Source of the DNA: Hoplostethus atlanticus
Taxonomy: Eukaryota > Chordata > Actinopteri > Trachichthyiformes > Trachichthyidae
Direction of reading: 5' to 3'
NCBI GenBank assembly: GCA_034670405.1
Contig: JAXDDX010000043.1
Location: forward strand, 1-64,000
Length of the DNA: 64,000 nucleotides
The notes beneath the pieces are model-generated. The model was not told the origin of the DNA. It did no database searches and saw only the letters and a list, made by a program, of their open reading frames with translations. Shown here piece after piece: positions 30,861-40,599 of this stretch. The position numbers and the translations under genes are program-made. Numbering within the stretch: the first letter of the stretch is position 1; every line of letters starts with the position of its first letter.

Positions 30861-31501
30861 CATTCATAACGAAGCACAACACGCTACACGTACACACGAA
30901 AAGTGTACTTACGCCACTTTCCACACAGGATTCTGAATGTATAAAAATCCACAGGCGGTGAGAATGTGCGTACTGGTACACATCTGTCACACCAGCACTT
31001 TCCACGCAGGTTTCCGAATGTATAAAAATCCACGGCCGATGAGAATGTGCGTACCAGTACACATCTTTCACACCATGCGTACCGTATACGCAGTCTTTTG
31101 AGTCAGATTAGTGTGATGTTGCGAGTTGGCAAAAAAGGATAATAAAAGTGTGAATTTGGGTGACATTTTATTTAAAGCTTTTTTCCTTCACTACATTGTG
31201 TTGGAATGTAATCTATAGTTTAAAAAAACCTTCACAATGATTACATAGTGATGCGTGAGTGGTTAACAACCTTTTTTTGACAAGCCTTAATTTCGTTCTA
31301 TCTTGAGTAAATATGTTTGTCACTATGCATTATAATAATTATGATGATAATGATCTTTATATGAATAAATGGCAGTTTGGCCCAGGATAAAAGCCATGCG
31401 CCCATCAAGCGAAGAGAGCACTGGGGTCCCCTCTCCTCCTCCAGTAGCTCACACACTAACGCTGTGCGCAGTAATGCGCTTCTTGGCCTCACGTAATCAG
31501 A

Positions 31502-31702
31502 CTACTTTATTTTCATCTCCTCCAGAGTCTGCGGCTCTGAACTAATGGCGTTCACTGCTTCGGTTACTTTCTGCCATTCAACTTGTTTCATTTTGGTAAT
31601 GCCAGAGCTTAGGCTTCCAAATAATACGCGTTTTCTTCTGTCAATTTGATCAACCATTATTTCAAGTTCACAGTCGGTAAAATTGCGCTTCTTCTTCTTC
31701 AA
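31502..31702 (-). CDS. Myb/SANT-like DNA-binding protein fragment of Harbinger-like element 1
   Basis: The 66-codon frame begins KKKKRNFTDCELEIMVDQID, then VLFGSLSSGITKMKQVEWQK and VTEAVNAISSE. The pattern of a basic start, an acidic helix, a conserved W-x-x-V-T-E-A-V-N and a third helix is that of the second protein of PIF/Harbinger transposons, which binds the termini and helps the transposase enter the nucleus. The frame ends shortly after the domain, so the protein is truncated. Confidence 0.7.
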   Translation of the reverse strand: MKKKKRNFTDCELEIMVDQIDRRKRVLFGSLSSGITKMKQVEWQKVTEAVNAISSEPQTLEEMKIK

Positions 31703-32529
31703 TTGCTTCTTAAATGCTTCTCCTCAAAACGAAACTAAATGCTGGCCCTTTACATGCAAACCAGGCAATTGGGGGTGTGTTGGAAGCCATTTATAGTCAA
31801 TTGTGGGCATGGTCAAAAGGCTTGTGCACGGTGCTCACAATTTCAGGATGATTGAGATGTATGAGGAAAAAACATGTGGGAACAGATGCACGTGGGGTTT
31901 TATAAATCTGACGAAAAGACTGCGTATGCATGTTTCCTGTTTTGTGTGTACACAGATTTCTACACCTAAATATACACAGAGTTTTATACATTTGGCCCCA
32001 GGTCCAAGCTGGTTGAGACCAAGTAAAGACAGAGACCTGAGAAAATCCAGTCCTGTTGTCCTAGAACCAGAATATCGTCCCAGTTAGCTTAGTCAGCAGA
32101 GAATTTAAGCCTCTTTCAGATATACACTTTGGATATTTTCCAGAGAATCAGGTCCGTACTTTAAGGAGTTGCCCTTCCACACATATAGCACACCACCGGA
32201 GAATGTCCGTTTCGGATGCGTTCACAACAACATAAAATACTCTGGTTAGTTTAGGCAAGGGGTGGGGCCTGGGTAGAACGCGCGGGAGACAGGACATGAC
32301 GCAAAAAGTGCGCTGCAGAAATTGCAGTGTTTTATTAACAGCACGAAGATGGCGGACAAAGTGACCAGCTCACTCTCAGTGGCCATTTTTGCGTTGATGT
32401 CAATACTAAATGTAATATCTGCAGTATCGACAAAAGGGTTATTATCCCGGTTTCGCTCTAGTCGCATGATAAATACGTCATCAACACGCCCCCTCGCTCG
32501 TCGACAATACAAGCAGATTCATTGAGAGG

Positions 32530-33480
32530 GGTTCACTGGAGATGGGGGGAATAGAGAAGGCTGGAGATGGCAGGAGGAGTGGAGATGGCGAGGCGAGGAT
32601 GGGTGAGTAGCAGGCAGGCAAGCAGACAGGCTGGGTTCCTGGACTACGGGAGACAGAGGTCCAATCCCAATGTCCACACTCACGGACTCACAGACTTTGA
32701 GGCGCGTTCCCGCTAAGTCCGCGAGGGTTTAGGGCTGTCCCACTGTCAAATCGTCAAGTGCGAGGGCTCTCTCGCAGACTTTTGAGCCCGTTATGCACAC
32801 TTTCCGTAAGTCCGCATTTCTGCAGACTTTGCCTGAGGGAATTACCCACAGTTCATAGCATTGGGACGTTGAATACAGGGTTACCAGGGGAAGCCCGGAA
32901 GCGCTTTAAAAAAAACGGTAAACAAATGGAAGGACAAATGTTTATTCATTTTTTTTTTTTTTGCTTAATGATGCTGTTTTGACAAAAACAAGTCAATTGA
33001 TTATTTTACAATTAACTCTGTAAGGCAAGAGCCTGGGAGATGTTCAGATCAGGCAGTCGGTCCCTTAAGTGCCTTGGCCATGAACAAAGTAAAAAACTTA
33101 ATAAAAAGTCCCAAACCCACAATCGTACGTAACATGTTTTGGTATCGTCAAGGTAACGAGATATGTCGCCAAGTGCTGTCCCATTCCTATTTATACAATT
33201 TCGAGCCCTTGCAGCCTCTCGCACTCAAGCATTTACCAGGTGACGTCAGTTAAGTCCGTGAGGGTTCAGGGTTTAGGGGGGGACATTGGGATTGGGCCAG
33301 AGCAGGAATTAAAGGTAGCAAACACGGGGAAACAAGCATAGGCGATATCAAAAACGAAGCGCGGCTGGAGAGTAGCTACCACTAAAGCAGAAGCAACAAT
33401 CTGGTGATGAGTGGGAGGAAAGCCAGGGTTGATATACAGGAGAGTAGATGGAAGCCAGGTGTGCAGGCCACTCACACTCA
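32530..33480 (-). mobile_element. LTR fragment related to the solo LTR at 42222, split by a MITE
   Basis: The blocks AGGCAGGCAAGCAGACAGG (about 32608) and GAAAGCCAGGGTTGATATAC plus GAAGCCAGGTGTGCAGG (about 33417-33468) correspond in order and orientation to blocks in the solo LTR 42222-42833 (GAAAGCCGGGGTTCTTATAC, AGCAGGTGTGCGG). A TATA-like box is shared. The right edge dissolves into a CACTCACGCTCA minisatellite. Boundaries are approximate. Confidence 0.5.
32661..33295. mobile_element. MITE with CCAATCCCAATGTCC terminal inverted repeats
   Basis: CCAATCCCAATGTCC at 32661-32675 is the exact inverse of GGACATTGGGATTGG at 33281-33295. Sub-terminal blocks are also inverted copies (GTCCGCGAGGGTTTAGGG near 32717 and AAGTCCGTGAGGGTTCAGGG near 33252), and an inner pair around GTGCGAGGGCTC and GAGTGCGAGAGGC is partly complementary. 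There is no transposase. It splits the LTR fragment. Confidence 0.75.
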
Positions 33481-33580
33481 CACTCACGCTCACACTCACG
33501 CTCACACTCACGCTCACACTCACGCTCACACTCGGGCTCACACTCGGGCTCACACTCGGGCTCACACTCGGGCTCACTGG
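33468..33580. repeat. CACTCACGCTCA minisatellite
   Basis: About nine to ten tandem copies of a 12-base unit alternate CACTCACACTCA, CACTCACGCTCA and CACTCGGGCTCA. The change from CACG to CGGG units in the second half shows block-wise amplification. It keeps long SVSP-type frames open on the minus strand that are not genes. Confidence 0.85.
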
Positions 33581-33721
33581 GCGATAAAACATTTTAGACT
33601 AGGGTGCTGGATGGGTAAAGTCCGTTTAATTTCCAGACCAACTGATTCGGACATTTGTGTTCACACATACAACCCCTCCGAGTAATGTCTAGATAAATTC
33701 TGGATTTCACTGCATGTGAAA

Positions 33722-33825
33722 GAGGCTTTAGTCTCAGGGTCATGGGTTCAAGGCCCACCTAGCATTAGCTATCACATAAGTTGCTGTGGACAAAAGCATC
33801 TGCTAAATGATTGTAATGTATCATG
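33722..33825 (+). mobile_element. tRNA-derived SINE remnant
   Basis: GGGTTCAAGGCCC near 33747 fits a B box (GGTTCRANNCC), and the following GTTGCTGTGGACAAAAGCAT and CTGCTAAATGATTGTAATGT form a retroposon tail widespread in fish (the reverse of the tail at 20858). The A box is weak, and the copy is truncated and ends in AATGTA-like sequence. Confidence 0.5.
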
Positions 33826-35515
33826 TAAAAATAGGTGATGAACAGTGTACATGTCTTTCCAAATGTAAAAATAACACTTAATGAGTTTCTTAACGGTCAT
33901 CAGGTGTAGATCTATCTTCAGGAGGAAAGTATTAGTAATGATAACGTATCAGTAGTGGAGTTGAGGGAATACACAGATATCTGGAGTATACCCGCAAATT
34001 TCAGAATAGTAGAAGGGCGCAGCATGGTCACGCACACGCACACGCACACGCACACGCACACGCCTTACCAGCAGGTGGCAGTAGCCAGAGCTGGGGACCA
34101 GTCTAAGAGGTTGGTCTATTCAGCAAATTACACTTATTAATCCATTCACCATAGAACGAGAAGGGTCCAGCCACCAAAAGGCACACCTAGTCCATTCTAG
34201 TTATATAGAGCTGCATAATTGTCTACACTGTAAGTGAAGAGGCCCCAATAGACAAACCTGGTGTGACCCACTGCAAGAGTGAGGTCAAATAAGACCGGAC
34301 AACGCCACTTTGGGAGTTTCACCCAAGGAAATATCTGTATTTTTGATGACCAGAAGAGTTTCCACAAGACACGAGTAAGTAGGGACAGTAGAGCCAGAGA
34401 CGTGATATTCAAGGCCCGATGGGCAATTTATTTCAAAATAGAGCGAAGACGAAGCTGGGGATAAAGGGCAGAGTTAAAACAACAATTTTATTAAACAATC
34501 TACTACAAAACAATATTAAAATGCGGAGGGAACGCTAGGGAGTGCTACTGACTGCCACCAGAAATAATAATAAATGGAAGGTGGCTGACCGACTGTAGGG
34601 ATCGTACCTTGGACCAGGGGACCGACCGTATCACCGCCACGCAAAAATGACAACTATCCAGTAAATAAAGAAAAAACAAAATAACATTACACAGAAAACG
34701 CTGGCGCAGTCAGCATACTCTTTTACAATTGCCCATAAAATATATTAACGGCGTACGGCGGCTACGCCGTACTACCGGCAATACACAGGTGAAACCAGCC
34801 TTTTACCCTAACATAGATTGTAGGAAAAGCAAAGCAGCAGCGGCGATGTCCTAAAAGACAGACGATCGCCTGTTATCTATACTTAAAAGCATAACCGTCA
34901 TACATAATACAACGAAATCTGGCCGCCAACATTACCTTTACGGTAGCGCTACCTCCCGCTGATCAATGGATACCCCGAAGCAAACCTATAAGACAGTGAT
35001 TTAGTAAATCTGGCCCGTGCACAGATCGCCTAGTGCAATACCAGGGGATTGTCTATAGGAGGAATACTGCCCATACCATACCTGCTATAGTAGACAGCAA
35101 CCCACAGAGTTTACCCGCCGGGGAAACACAATAGCCCGTGACACCTGTTCCAATGATAAAACGGTAAGACCTCAAGCCACATGATACCCAATAAAAGCAG
35201 ACCCAATAGTAGACATACCTCTTAGCAGCGATCGGCTCTACACAATGCCACGGCACAGGGAAACCAGAATTCAGGTTTAACCATAGCGTGTCTTACCTGG
35301 GGTATATATACACGCACTCTGTAAGCAAGCTAATTGCTTGATACTTCGCCTCTCCGCCCAAAACTGCGGGGGGGGGGGGGGGGGGGGGGCGTGGCTGCAG
35401 GACAGCAGAACTACGGCAGCCGAGTAGCTCCGTTTGTAGAGACTGGAGCTATTTCTACCGGTTACACTGGAAAGAGAATAGTCTGGCAGGTAGGTAGACT
35501 TTGTTATGTCCACAG
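33826..35515. other. Intron sequence with microsatellites and an unassigned GC-rich repeat-like segment
   Basis: A hexanucleotide (CACACG)n run at about 34028-34063 and a G run of about 22 at 35369-35390 stand out. From 34440 to 35350 the composition is more balanced and a TTTTATTAAA occurs near the left edge, so a minus-oriented LTR is possible, but no matching ends were found. A short palindrome GTACGGCG..CGCCGTAC lies at about 34754-34773. No gene is seen. Confidence 0.4.
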
Positions 35516-35646
35516 TCATTCATCTGTTGCTGCTCTTATGCCATTATGGTGGGGCTGGTACTCTGCCAGGGGGCTTCAATGAGACGCCCTTTGACAACAA
35601 ATCACATCTCATTGCCGCCCACACTGAGACCCAGGACGAGAATACG
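35516..35646 (+). CDS. dsg2-like: Desmoglein unit A exon: transmembrane end and start of the catenin-binding tail
   Basis: TTATGTCCACAG precedes and ACG|GTAGGA follows; 131 bases, phase 1 in and 0 out. It reads IHLLLLLCHYGG, the end of the membrane helix with juxtamembrane Cys, then GGFNETPFDNKSHLIAAHTE, a conserved membrane-proximal segment of desmogleins preceding the plakoglobin-binding part. The split codon fits the broken exon at 28637-28874. A following exon should start in phase 0, as the orphan exon at 8113 does. Confidence 0.8.
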
Positions 35647-35814
35647 GTAGGACAAACCTATTTAATTTGCCTTTAAACGTGTCAATGTTGTAAACTTTTG
35701 AATGTTGATATGTATGCGCACAATGTCTACTCTGTTTCTGCAATCACAACTGGTTCTATCTATCAACACTGTAACCTCGGTATCAAGTATGATGTCAAGC
35801 ACCCCCCACTGCAG

Positions 35815-36234
35815 TCCCTGGCTACTGTCCCACAAACAGAACGTACTGTGGTCAGGGAGTCATCTGAGCATTCTCGCATAGTGACTGAAGGCATGGCCCC
35901 AGTGAGGGAAGTCATGGCCCCAGTGAGGGAAGGCATGGCTTCAGTGAGGGAAGTCATGGCCCCAGTGAGGGAAGTCATGGCCCCAGTGAGGGAAGGCATG
36001 GCTTCAGTGAGGGAAGGCATGGTCACAGTGAGAGAAGGCAAAGCAAGCCAAAGCCAGAGGCTCCTATTACAACAGCAGCCTATCTACTACACCACCACCA
36101 CTGTAATGCAGCCCATGCAGAACATTTTTCAACCACAGCTTCAGAACACAGAACACACATCTCTTCCACAGTCCCTTCTCACTACAAGGTGGTGCAGGAG
36201 AAAAAAGGCAACCACCGAGAAAGTCACTGAATAA
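35815..36234 (+). pseudogene. dsg2-like: Desmoglein unit A terminal exon with 7-residue repeats
   Basis: A pyrimidine-rich CACCCCCCACTGCAG ends at 35814 and the frame is open in phase 0 to a stop at 36232. It reads LATVPQTERTVVRE, then repeats of the type GMAPVRE/VMAPVRE, then QPIYYTTTTVMQPMQNIFQP, which resembles the repeat-containing distal tail of desmogleins. The last 30 codons no longer look like the family, and an alternative frame (SHYKVVQEKK) seems a better continuation near 36180, so a frame shift is likely. The open frame upstream to 35698 may be real exon instead of intron; the start is uncertain. Confidence 0.62.
35890..36036 (+). repeat. In-frame 21-bp tandem repeat (seven units) in the desmoglein tail
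   Basis: Seven consecutive 21-base units encode seven residues each: GMAPVRE, VMAPVRE, GMASVRE, VMAPVRE, VMAPVRE, GMASVRE, GMVTVRE. Units 2, 4 and 5 are the same at protein level, as are 3 and 6, suggesting unequal exchange. The unit length is a multiple of three, so the frame is kept. Confidence 0.9.
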
Positions 36235-36639
36235 GGTGTTTACAGAACAACACATAATAGCAAATACCTGAGCAAAAGCAAACAGGATATACCTTGTTCA
36301 GGTGTGTCTTTCAACCATATGATTTGCAAGTTGTTCAAACGTCTGGCAAGGCAATGAATTTGCGACACTGTTAAACTGTTAAACTGTACATGTCTCAGTT
36401 TATAGAGGGTGTGTTGCAGTATATTGACTAGGTATGAAGCCTCATGTGCCTGCACGTACTTTACACTCTGTTATTTCACAAGAATGTCAGTGATCAGTGT
36501 ATATAATGGGCATATTTGTAGGATGTAGAGTTTCTGCTTAACACTTTTTAAACCTCTGCACATATACATTTGTTTGGTGTATTACTTATTTGTACAGTAA
36601 TAACTGGGCTTTTTTCATGTTTCAGCTTGGTTTTTGATT
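36235..36639. other. Downstream region of desmoglein unit A
   Basis: This is A+T-rich sequence with no ORF and no clean AATAAA; it may be 3' untranslated or intergenic sequence. Confidence 0.4.
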
Positions 36640-37490
36640 TTATTGTTTTAATTGAACCTTTATTTAACCAGGAAGTCCCATTGAGATGAAAAGAAAATCT
36701 CTTTTTACAATAGAGACCTGGCCAAGGTAGCAGCCATACAGTTTCATATCATACAGTACAATACAGCAAATACAACATAAAAAACAGTTCACAACAATTC
36801 AAATAAAATAGCATTTCAAGTAACAAACAAATTTGGCTAGTCTTAGTTCTTTTTGCAGATTATTCCATGCCCAAGGTGCATAGTAGTTAAATGCAGTTTT
36901 ACCCAGAGCTGTAAGAACCAAATCAAAAAGCAACCATTTTGAGGAGCGTAGTTGGTAACTGCCAGAACTGAGACAAATAAGCGTACAGAGGTAGATAGGG
37001 AGTTTACCCAGTATCGCTTTATAAATAAAAATTTACCAGTGCTGCTGCCTGCATGTGGTCAACCCACCAATTCATAAAGAGTACAATGGTGAGTAAGGGA
37101 CTTTGCATTTGTAATAAAATGCAGAGAAGCATGGTACACTGAATCAAGGCTCCATAAAACTGAGGAAGCTGCATGCATGTATAATGTCACTGTAATCAAT
37201 CACAGACAGAAAAGTCTCTTCTAGAAGTTTTTTTCTTGGCATTAAAACTAACACAAGATTTATTTCTAAAATAAAAGCCAAGCTTCACTTTAAGCTTCCT
37301 AACTAGGTTAGCAATATGTACACTAAATAAAAGCTTGTCGTCCATCCATATACCCAAATACTTGTACGAGGGCACCCTTTCAAGGGCTTTACCATTGGAT
37401 AGATACATCCACAAAGGTGAATCTTGAATCTTGTATGTCCCTAGTACTATGCCAAAACAACACAATGCTGGCGTTCTTACTGAAACCACA
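36640..37490 (-). mobile_element. 5'-truncated LINE fragment (reverse transcriptase C-terminus and 3' end)
   Basis: At the left edge GAACCTTTATTTAACCAGGA and GTCCCATTGAGAT, then GAGACCTGGCCAAG, form a known fish LINE 3' end in minus orientation. The minus-strand ORF 37489-37196 contains VPSYKYLGIWMDDKLLFSVH, then KLKVKLGFYFRNKSCVSF, the region after the polymerase palm in non-LTR elements. Remnants at 44890-45200 and 52180-53690 appear to be of the same or a related family. The 5' part is absent. Confidence 0.7.
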
Positions 37491-37816
37491 ACCCATAATT
37501 ACATTCCATGGTGTTGGCACCTGTAGAGGCTCTGCCTGTTTCTGTTTACCGTTTGTGATACATGTAAAGTACTACCATACAACTAGCCAGGCAGGTTGAG
37601 TGAACGTTCTGTGTCATGCAATGTTTTACTGTGAGATACCAAACTACACACATCTCTAGCTAGTGCTACTGACTGATATAACAGACAGAAATATGAAATA
37701 ATGGAAATGTTCTGTTTAACTAATGTAATTTCATGGAAATGTCATGGATGGTAACTCCATCCATTCACAAACCACAGTACATTCTGTGATACGTCCTATG
37801 CAAGGATTCCAGGGGG
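37491..37816. other. No recognisable feature
   Basis: This is non-repetitive A+T-rich sequence between two LINE fragments. No ORF or inverted repeat is seen. Confidence 0.4.
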
Positions 37817-39154
37817 ATGAACTATAGACCAATCTCAAATCTGCCGTTCCTCTCCAAATTACTTGAACGAACAGTAGCCAGTCAACTTACAGATTTTTTG
37901 ACAAAAAATAACCTGCTTGATCCCTTTCAATCTGGCTTTAGATCCCTTCACTCGACCGAAACTGCACTTACGAGAGTGGTAAATGATCTTTTGTTAGCTA
38001 TTGACTCCAATTCAACCTCAGCACTATTGCTACTTGACCTGAGTGCAGCCTTCGACACAATTGATCATGCGATACTCTTGAACCGTCTTGAACATTATAT
38101 TGGTATCCGGGGATCAGCCCTTTCTTGGTTTAGGTCTTACCTACTTGATAGATCACACCACGTCTTTTACAACAACATGACCTCAGAGTGTTGCAATATG
38201 GACTTTGGTGTCCCACAAGGCTCTGTCCTAGGACCACTGCTATTCTCTATCTATATGCTACCACTTGGTGGCATCATTCGCAAATTTGGCATTAACTTCC
38301 ATTGCTACGCCGATGACACCCAAATTTACATACCAGTCAAACCAACCGATGACACCCAATTCCAAAAACTAGAGGCCTGCCTATCAGAGGTCAAATATTG
38401 GATGTCCCTAAACTTCCTACTCCTTAATGGCAGCAAAACTGAGATGCTGATTGTGGGACCGGCTAGACATAGACACTTATTTGAGAATAGTACTCTTAAC
38501 TTTGATAGTTGTGTAATCTCCCAGAGCCCATACGTTAAAAACCTTGGGGTAAAATTCGACCCTACCCTCTCATTCGAGTTGCACATTAAGGAGATCACTA
38601 AATCAGCGTTTTATCATCTTCGCAATATTGCTAAAATTCGACCTATGCTAACAGAGGCAGACGCAGAAATTTTAGTACATGCCTTTGTATCATCCAGAAT
38701 CGATTATTGCAATGTCCTTTTCTCGGGCTTACCTACTGGGCGCACTAAAAAACTACAACTGGTCCAGAATGCTGCTGCCAGAATCCTGACCAAAACTAAG
38801 AAATTCGACCATATAACTCCCATCCTGTCCTCATTACACTGGCTACCAATTCAGGCCAGGTGTGACTTTAAGGTGCTTTTACTTACATATAAATCATTAC
38901 ATGGGATGGCACCGTCCTATTTATCCGATTTGATTAAACCTTATAAACCGCCACGCGCCCTCAGATCTCAGGACGCTGGCTACCTGTCTATCCCAGCAGT
39001 CAAAAAGAAAACTGCAGGTAACAGAGCCTTCTCTTACCGGGCTCCCTATCTATGGAACAGTCTGCCTGCCTCAATCAGAGAGGCAGGCTCTATCCAAGTC
39101 TTTAAGTCAAGGCTAAAAACCCATTTATTCTCTCTGTCATTTGACCAGCCTTGA
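37817..39154 (+). CDS. L2-like LINE reverse transcriptase (5' truncated)
   Basis: The 445-codon frame has LLLLDLSAAFDTIDHAIL (residues 70-87, first catalytic Asp), GVPQGSVLGPLLF (131-143), CYADDTQIY (163-171, catalytic box) and a long C-terminal region with LQLVQNAAARILTKTKKFDH and SSLHWLPIQARCDFK, the hallmark tail of CR1/L2-type elements. The Met shown is only the first in the truncated sequence. All active-site residues are present, yet the copy lacks endonuclease and promoter and would not move on its own. Confidence 0.88.
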   Translation: MNYRPISNLPFLSKLLERTVASQLTDFLTKNNLLDPFQSGFRSLHSTETALTRVVNDLLLAIDSNSTSALLLLDLSAAFDTIDHAILLNRLEHYIGIRGSALSWFRSYLLDRSHHVFYNNMTSECCNMDFGVPQGSVLGPLLFSIYMLPLGGIIRKFGINFHCYADDTQIYIPVKPTDDTQFQKLEACLSEVKYWMSLNFLLLNGSKTEMLIVGPARHRHLFENSTLNFDSCVISQSPYVKNLGVKFDPTLSFELHIKEITKSAFYHLRNIAKIRPMLTEADAEILVHAFVSSRIDYCNVLFSGLPTGRTKKLQLVQNAAARILTKTKKFDHITPILSSLHWLPIQARCDFKVLLLTYKSLHGMAPSYLSDLIKPYKPPRALRSQDAGYLSIPAVKKKTAGNRAFSYRAPYLWNSLPASIREAGSIQVFKSRLKTHLFSLSFDQP

Positions 39155-39912
39155 GGGAGTGGCTCAGTCTCTTCTCAGAGTAAGGCTAGACCAGTTAGCT
39201 CATCCTAGATCAGGGTCCTGCCGATGGATACTAGCATCCTGCCTACATGTCCTATTCTCCTGGTCTACCTGCTCCTGTCCACTGACGCTGGTCATGTTTG
39301 TCTGTGTGAGTGAGAGTGTGTGTATGGGTGTGTGTGGGTGAGTCTCCTATCTGTTCCAGGCCGCAGCCCGGCAGAGTTGGCGTCTGGTTGGTCCCGCCTC
39401 CTAGGACGATGCTGACTGAGCGGACGTTGCGTTCCCCTATCTGGGCAGAGTTGGCGTCTGGTTGGTCCCGCCTCCTAGCACGATGCTGACTGAGCGGACG
39501 TTGCGTTCTCCTATGTGGGCAGTGTTGGCGCCTGCATGGTCCCCTAGTCCTATGATGACGCTGACTGAGTTGCCGTTGCTGTGATGCCGCCCCATCAGAT
39601 CTGGATGTCCCACCAAAATAAACTTTCATATATTGTGTATACGCTGCTTGCCCAAACTCGGCATCTATTGCACGCCCAACCGTCCTGGTAGGGGGATCCC
39701 TCTCTGAGTAGCCCCTCCCAAGGTTTCTCCCAATTTTCCCAGTGAGGGTTTGTGGGAGTTTTTCCTTGTCCTCTCTGAGGGTCTAAGGCTGGGGGATGTC
39801 GTGTACTAACCATTTATTATTTTCACATGTTGGGCACTGTGAAGCCCTTAGAGACTGTAACGGTGATTAAGGGCTATACAAATAAATGTGATTTGATTTG
39901 ATTTGATTTGAT
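37817..39912 (+). mobile_element. Young 5'-truncated L2-like LINE copy with open reverse transcriptase
   Basis: It starts abruptly inside the polymerase region (NYRPISNLP) and runs through a 445-codon frame, a 3' untranslated region containing two near-perfect direct repeats of about 75 bases (39378-39530), and ends with four TGATT/TGATTTGA tail units at about 39888-39912. The endonuclease is missing, as expected for 5' truncation during target-primed insertion. The copy at 54950-56524 differs at only four residues in the shared 299 codons, so both are recent. Confidence 0.88.
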
Positions 39913-40599
39913 GAATTCCAGGGTTTACACACACATTCGTATACAGGCAGATCTGGGTGCCTCTGCAAATACAGAAGTAATCACCATGGTATACAATAAT
40001 GTTTTGTTATTTTGTGAGCTATACAAACATTTCTTGCAAGAAAGCTAACCAGCAAACTTGAATAGCCAAGAAGGAACTCCAATGAATGTCCAAGGCATTC
40101 AAGATCTTAAAAGGGCAGCAGTCAAGCTAACTAGCTTACTTGGATAGACCAATCCCAGTGTTTGCAAACATTGCCACGCATGCACACAAACTGGTTGAAA
40201 ACTAATGAAGTGCTGTAGAGTTGGGGTACAGAATTTCGTACTCAGCTAGCTAACTAGCGAGAAAAAAAACTGCATGTCTTCATGTCATCATGGAGAAACT
40301 TGGTCGGAACATTATAATGATTTGTCTGCATAACAAACCATTATGTTAACCATTAACCATTATATAACATATATTATTATAACATATATACATGTTGTTC
40401 CATTATAGAACACTGACAAGTTGGATAACAAGTTGGAAAACTTGGATATCTCTGTTATACCAGAGGAATAAAGCAATAAGTAGCAGAGAGTTTGCTCTAC
40501 GGCATGGTCAAACACTATTTTACATGGAATCATACTGCACATGGATACTATGCACTATGGTTTCTTGTGACCCTGTTTGATCTAAACTTGGGTTACTAT
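39913..40599. other. No recognisable feature
   Basis: This is A+T-rich sequence with many ATATAT and AACCATTA runs (40340-40395). No ORF of interest and no repeat edges were found. Confidence 0.4.

Larger units (their letters stand above)
28983..31999 (-). mobile_element. PIF/Harbinger-like element 1 with SANT-domain ORF remnant and internal insertion
   Basis: The left end GGGGCCAAATGTATAAAC (28983) is the inverse of the right end GTTTATACATTTGGCCCC-type sequence ending at 31999 (one-base difference). This GGGGCC...TATAAA terminus is typical of fish Harbinger elements. Two tandem units of about 90 bases with GAATGTATAAAAATCCAC repeat at 30925-31065. The minus-strand ORF 31702-31502 resembles the Myb/SANT DNA-binding protein encoded by such elements. 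No DDE transposase frame is present, and 29021-30860 looks like a later insertion. No clear 3-base target duplication was found. Confidence 0.75.
32106..33730. mobile_element. DNA element with GCCTCTTTCA ends enclosing an LTR and a MITE
   Basis: The left end TAAGCCTCTTTCA (32106) and the right end TGAAAGAGGCTTTA (to 33730) are inverted copies, and inner stretches with a GTCCG motif occur on both sides (32151 and 33620). Between them lies LTR-like sequence interrupted by a MITE at 32661-33295. No transposase is visible. The arrangement suggests three successive insertions. The superfamily is undetermined. Confidence 0.55.
21095..36234 (+). pseudogene. dsg2-like: Desmoglein-like cadherin, unit A: degenerate gene from EC3 to the cytoplasmic tail
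   Basis: Desmogleins are single-pass desmosomal cadherins. Eight exon-like segments in family order lie here: 21095-21229 (EC3 end), 21869-22035 (EC4 start), 24197-24630 (EC4-EC5), 24737-24879 and 27101-27322 (EC5 and membrane-proximal), 28637-28874 (anchor and transmembrane start), 35516-35646 (transmembrane end and catenin-binding start) and 35815-36234 (tail). Phases agree at nearly every junction. Lesions are two frame shifts and a hAT-like insertion in the EC4 exon, a frame break and a mutated splice donor in the transmembrane exon, and loss of the exon(s) between 35646 and the tail. The 5' exons for signal, EC1 and EC2 are not in the window; the sequence upstream of 21095 shows none. 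Assembly error could explain single-base shifts but not all lesions. Confidence 0.72.

Noticed and set aside
33266..33592. SVSP-repeat protein on the minus strand
   Set aside because: It is a translation of the CACTCACGCTCA minisatellite.
33722..33825. A possible tRNA gene from the GGTTCAAGGCC B box
   Set aside because: There is no cloverleaf or good A box, and the tail is that of a SINE.
39252..39629. 125-codon minus-strand ORF and the similar one at 55218-55569
   Set aside because: They cover the repeated 3' untranslated region of the L2-like LINE; the repetition comes from the 75-bp direct repeats.
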